From positions 28,647-92,646 of the forward strand of contig JBCCHN010000004.1 in assembly GCA_039028695.1 (NCBI GenBank): DNA of 64,000 nucleotides, read 5' to 3'. Origin of the DNA: JANQKX01 sp039028695 (GTDB lineage: Bacteria; Pseudomonadota; Alphaproteobacteria; Kiloniellales; Kiloniellaceae). The stretch's first letter is position 1, and each line of letters begins with the position of its first letter. A model generated the notes under the pieces. That model saw only the letters and a list, made by a program, of their open reading frames with translations. It had not been told where the DNA came from and did no database searches. Made by a program: the position numbers and the translations under genes. Shown here piece by piece: positions 36,742-44,270 of the stretch.

Positions 36742-37656
36742 ATGGCGCCTCCCAGCTTTACCATGCGCCAGCTCTTGGAGGCTGGCGTTCATTTTGGACA
36801 CACTACCCGTCGTTGGAACCCCAAGATGGGCCCTTATATTTTTGGGGTCCGCAATGGCATTCACATCATCGACTTGGAACAATCTGCTCCGCTGCTTCAC
36901 CAGGGTTTGCAGGCGGTGCGCGAAGTGGTCGCCGGCGGCGGCCGGGTGCTTTTTGTGGGCACCAAGCGGCAGGCAAGCGAGATGGTTGCCGATTCGGCCA
37001 AACGCTGTGGACAGTACTATGTGAACCATCGCTGGCTTGGCGGCATGCTCACCAACTGGAAAACAATCTCCAATTCGATCAAGCGTTTGGCAACCGTTGA
37101 GGCGAGGTTGGTTGAGGATCAAAGCCTTCTGACCAAAAAAGAGCTGCTCAACTTGACGCGGGAGCGGGACAAGTTGGAGCGGGCCTTGGGCGGCATTAAG
37201 GAGATGGGCGGCCTGCCTGATATCCTCTTTGTGATCGATACAAACAAAGAACATATTGCCATCCAGGAAGCCAACACCTTAGGCATTCCAGTCGTCGCCA
37301 TCTTGGATTCCAACTCCAGCCCGGCCGGGGTTGATTTCCCGGTGCCGGGGAACGATGACGCGATCCGAGCCATCAATCTATATTGCGAGTTGGTCGCCGA
37401 TTCCGTGTTGGACGGTATTCAGGCCGAACTGATTTCGACGGGCACGGATATCGGCGAGAGTGCCGAAGCCCCCGCCGAGGCGGCCCTGGGTGAAGCGGCT
37501 GACACTGCAGAGCAGGCGGCCGAAGGCGCTGAACAAGCAGCTTCGGACGCGGCAGGGGAAACGCCTGCTGAAGAAGCTCCTGCCGCAGCGCAGGAAACGG
37601 CTCCAGAAGCAGCTCCGGCAGCAGACGCCGAGGAAACCCAGCCCACCGCTTCATGA
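36742..37656 (+). CDS. rpsB: 30S ribosomal protein S2 with acidic C-terminal extension
   Basis: Small-subunit protein at the head-body junction. The core (about residues 1-240) is typical: MRQLLEAGVHFGHTTRRWNP, FVGTKRQASEMV, NHRWLGGMLTNW and PVPGNDDAIRAI. From about residue 245 a 60-residue Ala/Glu-rich tail follows (for example EAALGEAADTAEQAAEGAEQ), lengthening the protein to 304 residues. Acidic extensions of S2 are known in alphaproteobacteria. GGAGAAGG lies before the ATG. Followed by tsf, the universal partner. Confidence 0.97.
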   Translation: MAPPSFTMRQLLEAGVHFGHTTRRWNPKMGPYIFGVRNGIHIIDLEQSAPLLHQGLQAVREVVAGGGRVLFVGTKRQASEMVADSAKRCGQYYVNHRWLGGMLTNWKTISNSIKRLATVEARLVEDQSLLTKKELLNLTRERDKLERALGGIKEMGGLPDILFVIDTNKEHIAIQEANTLGIPVVAILDSNSSPAGVDFPVPGNDDAIRAINLYCELVADSVLDGIQAELISTGTDIGESAEAPAEAALGEAADTAEQAAEGAEQAASDAAGETPAEEAPAAAQETAPEAAPAADAEETQPTAS

Positions 37657-37666
37657 CCGCTGAGAT

Positions 37667-37714
37667 GATGGTGGGCAGCTTGGTTTGTCCGCCATCTCGA
37701 GCATCTTCTTTTTT
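37667..37714 (+). terminator. Stem-loop with T run between rpsB and tsf
   Basis: GATGGTGGGCA (37667-37677) pairs over 11 positions with TGTCCGCCATC (37686-37696) with two G-U pairs and an 8-base loop. Six T follow at 37709-37714, 12 bases after the stem. It may attenuate transcription so that more S2 than EF-Ts message is made, as reported at this junction elsewhere, or simply mark the end of rpsB mRNA. Confidence 0.4.
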
Positions 37715-37750
37715 GACAACACGATCAATTTGACAATTGCGAGGTAGAAA

Positions 37751-38680
37751 ATGGCCGCTATATCCGCTGCGCTGGTGAAAGAGCTGCGCGAAAAATCTGG
37801 CGCCGGCATGATGGACTGCAAAAAGGCGCTGCAAGAAAGCGATGGGGATTTGGAGGCAGCCGCGGATTGGCTGCGCAAGAAAGGATTGGCCGCGGCCGCG
37901 AAAAAGGCAGGCCGTGTTGCTGCCGAGGGGTTGGTAGGAGCGGTCTCCGAGGGCAACAAAGGGGCCCTGGTGGAGGTCAACGCGGAAACCGACTTTGTGG
38001 CCCGAAATGAATCCTTCCAAGATTTTGTCCGGGGCAGCGCGGCCTTGGCGCAGGAAAGCTCGGGCGATTTGGAGGCTTTTCTTCAATCTGAATATCCCGG
38101 TAGCGGGAATTCGGTTGCTGAGCAGCTCACCCAAATGATCGCCACAATCGGCGAGAACATGAGCGTGCGCCGCTTGGAGCGTATCGCTGTCAGCCAGGGT
38201 GTTGTTGCCTCATATATCCATAACAAAGCGGCCCCTGGTTTGGGCAAGATGGGCGTGCTGGTGGGATTGGAATCCGCCGCCGACCCGGAAAAACTTGCGG
38301 TCATCGGGAGCCAAGTCGCCATGCACATTGCGGCGTCTCAGCCACAGGCCATCAATCGGGACGGTGTTGATGCGTCGGCTCTGGATAAAGAGCGGGAGAT
38401 CTTGAGTGATCAGGCGCGGGCCAGCGGCAAGCCTGAGGAGATTATCGGCAAGATGGTCGAGGGGCGTCTGCGCAAATATTACGAAGAAGTCTGCCTCTTG
38501 GAGCAGGCTTATGTGATCAACGGCGGCGAGACTTCCGTTGGCAAGGCCCTTGAGCAAGCCGGCAAGGATTTGGGCGCCGAGGTCAAAGTGGCTGCTTTTG
38601 CCCGCTTTAAACTGGGCGAGGGCGTGGAAAAGCAAGAAAGCGATTTCGCGGCTGAGGTCGCGGCGACCTTGGGTAGCTAA
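37751..38680 (+). CDS. tsf: Elongation factor Ts
   Basis: Nucleotide exchange factor for EF-Tu. The N-terminal UBA-like domain (VKELREKSGAGMMDCKKALQ) and core motif VEVNAETDFVARNESFQ are standard, and the C-terminal domain (EEVCLLEQAYV) is present. 309 residues; GAGG lies nine bases before the ATG. Confidence 0.97.
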   Translation: MAAISAALVKELREKSGAGMMDCKKALQESDGDLEAAADWLRKKGLAAAAKKAGRVAAEGLVGAVSEGNKGALVEVNAETDFVARNESFQDFVRGSAALAQESSGDLEAFLQSEYPGSGNSVAEQLTQMIATIGENMSVRRLERIAVSQGVVASYIHNKAAPGLGKMGVLVGLESAADPEKLAVIGSQVAMHIAASQPQAINRDGVDASALDKEREILSDQARASGKPEEIIGKMVEGRLRKYYEEVCLLEQAYVINGGETSVGKALEQAGKDLGAEVKVAAFARFKLGEGVEKQESDFAAEVAATLGS

Positions 38681-38772
38681 GTCGGCTCCATGACCTGAGT
38701 GTCGGGCTGGGTTGGGGCCTTGCGTCGGTCGGAAATTCTTTCCTGCCGGCGAGGTCCGGGGGCCGCTTCAGC

Positions 38773-38801
38773 TTTTAGGGGGGGCAAAAATACACTATGA
38801 T
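38773..38801 (+). promoter_or_regulatory. Possible promoter of pyrH
   Basis: A good -10, TATGAT at 38796-38801, lies 17 bases after a weak -35, TTTTAG at 38773-38778, in the 224-base gap before pyrH. The same stretch has a GGGGC/GCCCC pair around the -10. Confidence 0.33.
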
Positions 38802-38904
38802 AAGCCCCGCCTGAGCTGGCCCGAGTCGGGGCCGTCCCGCCTTTTCCGCCGGCTCGCCGCCGTCAAAGATCTTTGGCGAAACAGTTGTAAATGATGGAGC
38901 GGGG

Positions 38905-39645
38905 ATGTCGGAAAAGACCACGAAGGCGCCAAGATTTAACCGAGTTCTGCTGAAAATCTCAGGTGAGGCCCTGATGGGTCCTAAAGACTATGGCCTAGAC
39001 GAGGGCATGGTTAGTTCCATTGCCCATGACGTCAAAGCCGTTCGGGCAATGGGGGTTGAAGTTTGCCTGGTGGTCGGTGGCGGGAATATTTTCAGGGGTT
39101 TGGCCGGTGCCGCAAAGGGAATGGAGCGCGCCAGTGCCGATTACATGGGTATGTTGGCCACCGTGATTAATGCGCTGGCCCTGCAGAACGCCTTGGAGAA
39201 CATCGATGTGGATACGCGGGTTTTGTCCGCCATTCCCATGGATACGGTTGCCGAGCCGTACATCCGTCGCCGTGCAGTACGCCATTTGGAAAAAGAGCGG
39301 GTGGTGATCTTTGGCGCAGGCACCGGCAATCCCTTTTTCACCACTGATACGGCGGCAGCTTTGCGGGCTTCGGAAATGGGGTGCCAGGTGCTGCTTAAGG
39401 GGACCAAGGTGGATGGCGTTTATAACGCCGACCCAGCTAAGGACTCCTCCGCGAAGCGCTTTGAGCGCTTGTCATATATGGATGTATTTCGCCGTGATAT
39501 CGGTGTCATGGATCATGCGGCTATTTCGGTCGCACGCGAGAATAACATTCCCATCATGGTGTTCTCGATTTACGATCCCGGCGCTTTTGCCGATGTGATC
39601 TGCGGAGAAGGAAGATACACACTTGTCGAAAATGATGAGAGCTAA
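38905..39645 (+). CDS. pyrH: Uridylate kinase
   Basis: Phosphorylates UMP to UDP; amino-acid-kinase fold. Motifs: LLKISGEALMG (phosphate loop), VCLVVGGGNIFRG, and GTGNPFFTTDTAAALRA. 246 residues, hexameric family. It heads the pyrH-frr-uppS-cdsA-dxr run; frr starts three bases after its stop. Confidence 0.97.
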   Translation: MSEKTTKAPRFNRVLLKISGEALMGPKDYGLDEGMVSSIAHDVKAVRAMGVEVCLVVGGGNIFRGLAGAAKGMERASADYMGMLATVINALALQNALENIDVDTRVLSAIPMDTVAEPYIRRRAVRHLEKERVVIFGAGTGNPFFTTDTAAALRASEMGCQVLLKGTKVDGVYNADPAKDSSAKRFERLSYMDVFRRDIGVMDHAAISVARENNIPIMVFSIYDPGAFADVICGEGRYTLVENDES

Positions 39646-39648
39646 GCT

Positions 39649-40206
39649 ATGGCGGACCCTGATTTAAGAGACCTAAAACGTCGCATGGATGGCGCGCTTG
39701 ACGCCCTGCAAAAGGAGTTCTCAGGCCTGAGAACCGGCCGGGCCTCGGTGAGCCTTTTAGAGCCCTTGACCGTTGAAGCCTATGGCGCCTCCGTCCCGCT
39801 GAATCAGGTCGGCAGTATTTCCGTACCTGAACCGCGCATGGTTTCGGTGCAGGTCTGGGACAAGTCCATGACCGGCGCTGTGGAGAAAGCCATTCGTGAA
39901 TCGGGACTGGGCCTCAACCCGGTTAATGATGGGCAATTGGTACGCGTTCCCATTCCGCCGCTGTCCGAAGAACGACGGGTCGAACTCACCAAGATTGCCG
40001 GCAAATATGCCGAGCAAGCTCGGGTCGCGGTCCGCAACGTGCGGCGCGATGGCATGGATATGCTCAAGCGCATGGAAAAGGACGGGGAAATCTCTAAGGA
40101 TGAGCACCATCTTTGGGGCGAGGAAATTCAGACCCTAACCGACAATCACATCAAGAAAATTGATGAAGTCGCGGTCCAAAAAGAAGAAGAAATCCTCCAG
40201 GTATGA
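39649..40206 (+). CDS. frr: Ribosome recycling factor
   Basis: Splits post-termination ribosomes with EF-G. A 185-residue tRNA-shaped protein: three-helix bundle with LQKEFSGLRTGRASVSLLEP and VRVPIPPLSEERRVELTKI, plus the small beta domain. Located three bases after pyrH, the conserved order. Confidence 0.97.
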   Translation: MADPDLRDLKRRMDGALDALQKEFSGLRTGRASVSLLEPLTVEAYGASVPLNQVGSISVPEPRMVSVQVWDKSMTGAVEKAIRESGLGLNPVNDGQLVRVPIPPLSEERRVELTKIAGKYAEQARVAVRNVRRDGMDMLKRMEKDGEISKDEHHLWGEEIQTLTDNHIKKIDEVAVQKEEEILQV

Positions 40207-40227
40207 CGGTTATTTGAGACGTTCCTC

Positions 40228-40965
40228 ATGGACCCTTTGCCGGCCTTTCGGGATATGGATATCCCCACCCATGTCGCCATTATTATGGATGGGAACGGGC
40301 GCTGGGCGCGGGGGCGCGGTATGCCCCGAATATTTGGGCACCAAAAGGGTGCGGAGGCGGTGCGCAGGTGCGTCCGTGGAGCCCGGGAATTGCGCATTCC
40401 TTATTTGACCCTTTTTGGGTTTTCATCTGAAAACTGGCGCCGTCCCGTGGCCGAGGTCGAAGATCTCATGGGCCTGCTCAGGCGGTATTTGAAGTCCGAG
40501 GTGGCTGAACTCCACAAAAACGGCGTGCGCTTACGCATTGTTGGCCAACGAGAGCGTTTGCCTAAAGATGTGGTCGCCCTTATTGAAGAGTCGGAGAAGC
40601 TAACGTCGGGCGGCACTTCTTTGAATTTGACAATCGCACTCAGCTATGGCGCTCGCCAAGATATCATTTCCGCTAGCCAATCCTTGGCCCGTGCCGCGCG
40701 AGACGGAGAGTTGGATCCAGGAGATATCGACGAATCTCATTTTGGCGGGGTTTTATCGACCAGCGCCTTGCCCGATCCGGATCTTTTGATCCGCACCAGC
40801 GGGGAGCAGCGGATTAGTAATTTTCTATTGTGGGAGCTTGCCTACGCCGAGTTGGTCTTCGTGGAGAAGAATTGGCCCGACTTCAGCAAAGAGGATTTGG
40901 CTACCGCGGTCAGAGAATTTCAAAAACGTGATCGGCGTTATGGCGCAACAGCCGAATCCGGGTAA
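40228..40965 (+). CDS. uppS: Undecaprenyl diphosphate synthase (cis-prenyltransferase)
   Basis: Makes the C55 lipid carrier for cell-wall precursors. VAIIMDGNGRWARGRG has the catalytic Asp21; LTLFGFSSENWRRP and the C-terminal PDLLIRTSGEQRISNFLLW signature bind the diphosphate and Mg. 245 residues. Its 3' end overlaps the cdsA start by 26 bases. Confidence 0.97.
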   Translation: MDPLPAFRDMDIPTHVAIIMDGNGRWARGRGMPRIFGHQKGAEAVRRCVRGARELRIPYLTLFGFSSENWRRPVAEVEDLMGLLRRYLKSEVAELHKNGVRLRIVGQRERLPKDVVALIEESEKLTSGGTSLNLTIALSYGARQDIISASQSLARAARDGELDPGDIDESHFGGVLSTSALPDPDLLIRTSGEQRISNFLLWELAYAELVFVEKNWPDFSKEDLATAVREFQKRDRRYGATAESG

Positions 40966-41764
40966 AAGCGCGCCGAGCGACCTAAGGCTTCGGGTGATTT
41001 CCGCGGTCATCCTCGCGCCTGTTATTCTAATCGCGATTTACCTGGGTTCTCCTTACAGTGACGTAGTTCTCCTTGTTATAGCCGGCCTCATGGCATGGGA
41101 ATGGGTGCGTCTGTGCAATCGACAGGTTATGGCCTTACAAGATTGGCTGGGTGTAGCCGTTGTCGTGGCCGCTTGCGCCGTCGGATTCTTTTACGATTTT
41201 CTAAGCGGTCTTTCCCTCTTGATTGTGGGCGCGGCGATAGTCGCCATGAGCAGTTTTAAATTTGGGTTATCTGCTACTTTTTGGCGGATTGCGGGTGTTT
41301 GCTATATTGGATTTTTCTGTCTCTCCTTTCACTGGATGCGACTGGATCCCAATTGGGGTCGGTTGGTGGTCTTCGGGCTTATAGGGGTTGTCTGGGCCAC
41401 CGATACGGCAGCTTACTTCGCCGGCAGGCGTTTTGGTGGACCCAAACTGGCACCCAAGATCAGCCCGAATAAGACCTGGTCCGGCCTTCTGGGCGGGGTG
41501 GTGGCGAGTGGGCTTTTTGGGCTGTGCCTGGCCTTTGTAGTAGAGGTACCTCATTATTTGGCGATGGCGCTATTGTGCGGATTCCTTGCAGTTGTGGCTC
41601 AAATGGGCGACCTTCTCGAATCGCACCTAAAGCGTCGATTCGGCGCGAAGGACTCGAGTAACATTATTCCGGGGCATGGTGGCGTATTGGATCGGGCGGA
41701 CGGCGTTATGTCCGCTTGTTTGATGGCGGCCCTACTACTTTGGCTCTTTGGGGGACCCATATAG
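40940..41764 (+). CDS. cdsA: Phosphatidate cytidylyltransferase
   Basis: Forms CDP-diacylglycerol for phospholipid synthesis. A polytopic membrane protein (about eight helices) with the family signature in SHLKRRFGAKDSSNIIPGHG followed by GVLDRADG. ATG 40940 (MAQQPNPGKSAPSD) lies within the end of uppS; an in-frame GTG at 40928 is an alternative and the frame is open further upstream only in the shadow of uppS. 274 residues. Confidence 0.95.
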   Translation: MAQQPNPGKSAPSDLRLRVISAVILAPVILIAIYLGSPYSDVVLLVIAGLMAWEWVRLCNRQVMALQDWLGVAVVVAACAVGFFYDFLSGLSLLIVGAAIVAMSSFKFGLSATFWRIAGVCYIGFFCLSFHWMRLDPNWGRLVVFGLIGVVWATDTAAYFAGRRFGGPKLAPKISPNKTWSGLLGGVVASGLFGLCLAFVVEVPHYLAMALLCGFLAVVAQMGDLLESHLKRRFGAKDSSNIIPGHGGVLDRADGVMSACLMAALLLWLFGGPI

Positions 41765-41765
41765 G

Positions 41766-42980
41766 ATGGTAACGGCAGCGAGTGGGGCAAAAGTATACCC
41801 AATTAATCAATCGGAACCTCGGCGCGTCTCAATTCTTGGGGCGACGGGATCGGTTGGGTGTAGCACTATCGATTTAATTAAACGGCACCCAGACGCCTTC
41901 GAGGTTGTCGCCGTCACCGCCAACCGGTCCGTTGATCGCCTGGCTGAACAGGCCAAGGCACTAAATGCCGACTTCGCGGTTGTGTCGGATGAGCGCTGCT
42001 ATCAGGCATTAAAAGACGCTTTATCAGGAAGTGATGTGGAAGCGGCCGCGGGCAAAGCCGCCGTCGATGAAGCGGCGCAAAGGTCGGCCGATTGGGTTAT
42101 GGCCGGTATTGTCGGCGCTGCGGGATTGAGTCCCACGCTGGAAGCCATCAAACGTGGGGCGATTGTGGCTTTGGCGAATAAAGAAGCTCTGGTCTGCGGA
42201 GGGTGCCTGGTAACCGACGCCGTTGCTCGGCACGGCGCCCGTCTATTGCCCGTGGATTCCGAACACAATGCGATCTATCAGGTTTTGGAGACGAAGCGGC
42301 CCGAGGCCATTGATCGTATCATCTTGACCGCGTCAGGCGGGCCCTTTCGGCGCTGGAGCCTTGCGGAAATGAAGGGGGCCACCCGAGAGCAGGCCTTGGC
42401 CCATCCTAACTGGGATATGGGGGCCAAAATCTCCATCGATTCGGCCACAATGATGAACAAAGGCCTGGAAGTCATCGAGGCCCATCATCTTTTTGGTCTG
42501 CCTTCGGAGCAGCTCGAAGTCGTTGTCCATCCCCAGTCAGTGATCCACTCGATGGTGGCATATGTGGATGGATCGGTCCTGGCCCAACTCGGGCAACCCG
42601 ATATGCGCACGCCAATTGCCTACACACTTGCGTGGCCTGAGCGCATGCCCACGCCTGTTGAAAAGCTCACCTTTGCCGAAATGGGCGACTTATCCTTTGA
42701 GGCGCCCGATTCGGCCCGCTTCCCGGCCCTTCGCCTGTCTCGCGAAGCGTTGATCAGCGGCGGATCCGTACCCGTAACCCTTAATGCGGCAAACGAAGTG
42801 GCGGTTGACGCGTTTTTGAACCGGCAGATTGGCTTTATGGACATCACCGGGGTCGTCGAAGCGACCATGGAAAAGCTCTCGCCAACGGCAATTGGTTCAC
42901 TAGATGATCTCTATGCCTGCGATAATCAGTCCAGGCAGGCCGCGCAAGCCTTGCTCCCGTCCTTCACACAAAAGCGTTAA
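41766..42980 (+). CDS. dxr: 1-deoxy-D-xylulose-5-phosphate reductoisomerase
   Basis: Second step of the MEP isoprenoid pathway, linking functionally to uppS. NADPH-binding SILGATGSVGCSTIDLI, catalytic region LANKEALVCGG and SEHNAIYQVL (metal-binding acids), flexible loop around TASGGPFRRW. ATG 41766 starts two bases after cdsA stops; a TTG 18 bases earlier is unlikely. 404 residues. Confidence 0.97.
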   Translation: MVTAASGAKVYPINQSEPRRVSILGATGSVGCSTIDLIKRHPDAFEVVAVTANRSVDRLAEQAKALNADFAVVSDERCYQALKDALSGSDVEAAAGKAAVDEAAQRSADWVMAGIVGAAGLSPTLEAIKRGAIVALANKEALVCGGCLVTDAVARHGARLLPVDSEHNAIYQVLETKRPEAIDRIILTASGGPFRRWSLAEMKGATREQALAHPNWDMGAKISIDSATMMNKGLEVIEAHHLFGLPSEQLEVVVHPQSVIHSMVAYVDGSVLAQLGQPDMRTPIAYTLAWPERMPTPVEKLTFAEMGDLSFEAPDSARFPALRLSREALISGGSVPVTLNAANEVAVDAFLNRQIGFMDITGVVEATMEKLSPTAIGSLDDLYACDNQSRQAAQALLPSFTQKR

Positions 42981-43109
42981 GCCCTTTAGTTTTCGGGGAA
43001 TATGGTCTATTCAGCGGGGGATAAGATTGCCCGAACACGCCGGTTGAGTTGGGAAATTTCTGACGATTCTGTCGCGTGAAGAGGACAACAAAATCTGGAT
43101 TGGGATGTA

Positions 43110-44243
43110 ATGGAAACGCCTGACGGTCTTTACGGATTTGGCCTGCCTTTTTTGATTATTTTGACAGCCTTGGTCTTTGTGCACGAGTTGGGCCATTACC
43201 TGGTGGCACGCTGGAACAAGGTTCGTGTGGAGGTTTTTTCGGTCGGCTTTGGCCCTGAATTGTTTGGCTGGACGGACAAAGCTGGGACGCGGTGGAAGTT
43301 CAGTCTTATTCCCCTGGGTGGTTATGTAAAAATGTTCGGCGATGCCAACGCCGCCAGCATGCCCGATGGAGCGCCGGTCGAAATGACTGAAGAAGAGCGC
43401 AAAATTGCTTTCCATTATAAGCGCTTGGGGCAACGAAGCTGGATTGTGGCGGCGGGCCCTTTGGCCAATTTCCTTTTTTCCATTGTTCTCTTAGCCGGTC
43501 TTTTTGCCATCTCGGGGCAACCCTATACGCCGGCTGTGGTGGGCGATGTGTTGCCCGATACCGCCGCCGAAGAAGCCGGATTTTTGCCGGGCGATCGCAT
43601 TTTGGAGATTGACGGCTCCAGCATCGAACGCTTTGAGGACTTACAGCGGATTGTCGCCCTGGCGGCTAATGAGACCCTTGATGTGGTGGTGGACCGGGAC
43701 GGTCAGTTAATCGATCTGCAAGCGACGCCGCGCCTCACCGAGCGAGAGGATCCCCTTGGCAACACGCAAGAGGTGGGCCAACTGGGCATCTCCCGAAGTG
43801 GGGCGGAATATGTGCAACATGGGGTCTTCACCTCCATTTGGATGGCGACTAAGGAAACAGCGTCACTGACCGTGGGGACCTTGGATGCGGTTTGGCAGAT
43901 TATCTCGGGATCTCGGAGTTCCGACGAGCTGGGAGGCCCTATTCGAATTGCCCAAATGTCCGGTCAAGTGGCCGAATTCGGCTTAGAGTCGGTCATTTGG
44001 TTCATGGCCGTACTGTCAGTAAACTTGGGATTGATAAACCTATTCCCCATTCCTGTTTTGGATGGTGGGCATTTGCTGTTTTACGCCATAGAAGCCATAA
44101 GAGGGAAACCGCTTGGAGAACGTGCACAGGAATATGGACTGAGAATCGGCTTGGCCTTGGTGCTCAGTTTGATCCTCTTCGTAACCTGGAACGATTTGGT
44201 ACATATAGAGGTCGTTGATTTCGTCAAAGGGCTCGTCAGCTAA
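43110..44243 (+). CDS. rseP: Site-2 membrane metalloprotease RseP
   Basis: Intramembrane protease that cleaves anti-sigma factors and remnant signal peptides. Zinc motif HELGH at residues 25-29 in the first helix and the second active-site motif NLFPIPVLDGGH near residue 311. A single PDZ domain (about 128-205) lies between, against two in E. coli, as usual in alphaproteobacteria. 377 residues. Located directly before bamA. Confidence 0.96.
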   Translation: METPDGLYGFGLPFLIILTALVFVHELGHYLVARWNKVRVEVFSVGFGPELFGWTDKAGTRWKFSLIPLGGYVKMFGDANAASMPDGAPVEMTEEERKIAFHYKRLGQRSWIVAAGPLANFLFSIVLLAGLFAISGQPYTPAVVGDVLPDTAAEEAGFLPGDRILEIDGSSIERFEDLQRIVALAANETLDVVVDRDGQLIDLQATPRLTEREDPLGNTQEVGQLGISRSGAEYVQHGVFTSIWMATKETASLTVGTLDAVWQIISGSRSSDELGGPIRIAQMSGQVAEFGLESVIWFMAVLSVNLGLINLFPIPVLDGGHLLFYAIEAIRGKPLGERAQEYGLRIGLALVLSLILFVTWNDLVHIEVVDFVKGLVS

Positions 44244-44270
44244 ATTTGGCGTTTATTGGAGAGGGATGAC

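Noticed and set aside
38819..38836. GGCCC/GGGCC repeat before pyrH as a terminator of tsf
   Set aside because: GC-rich pairing without a following T run, in a generally GC-rich gap.
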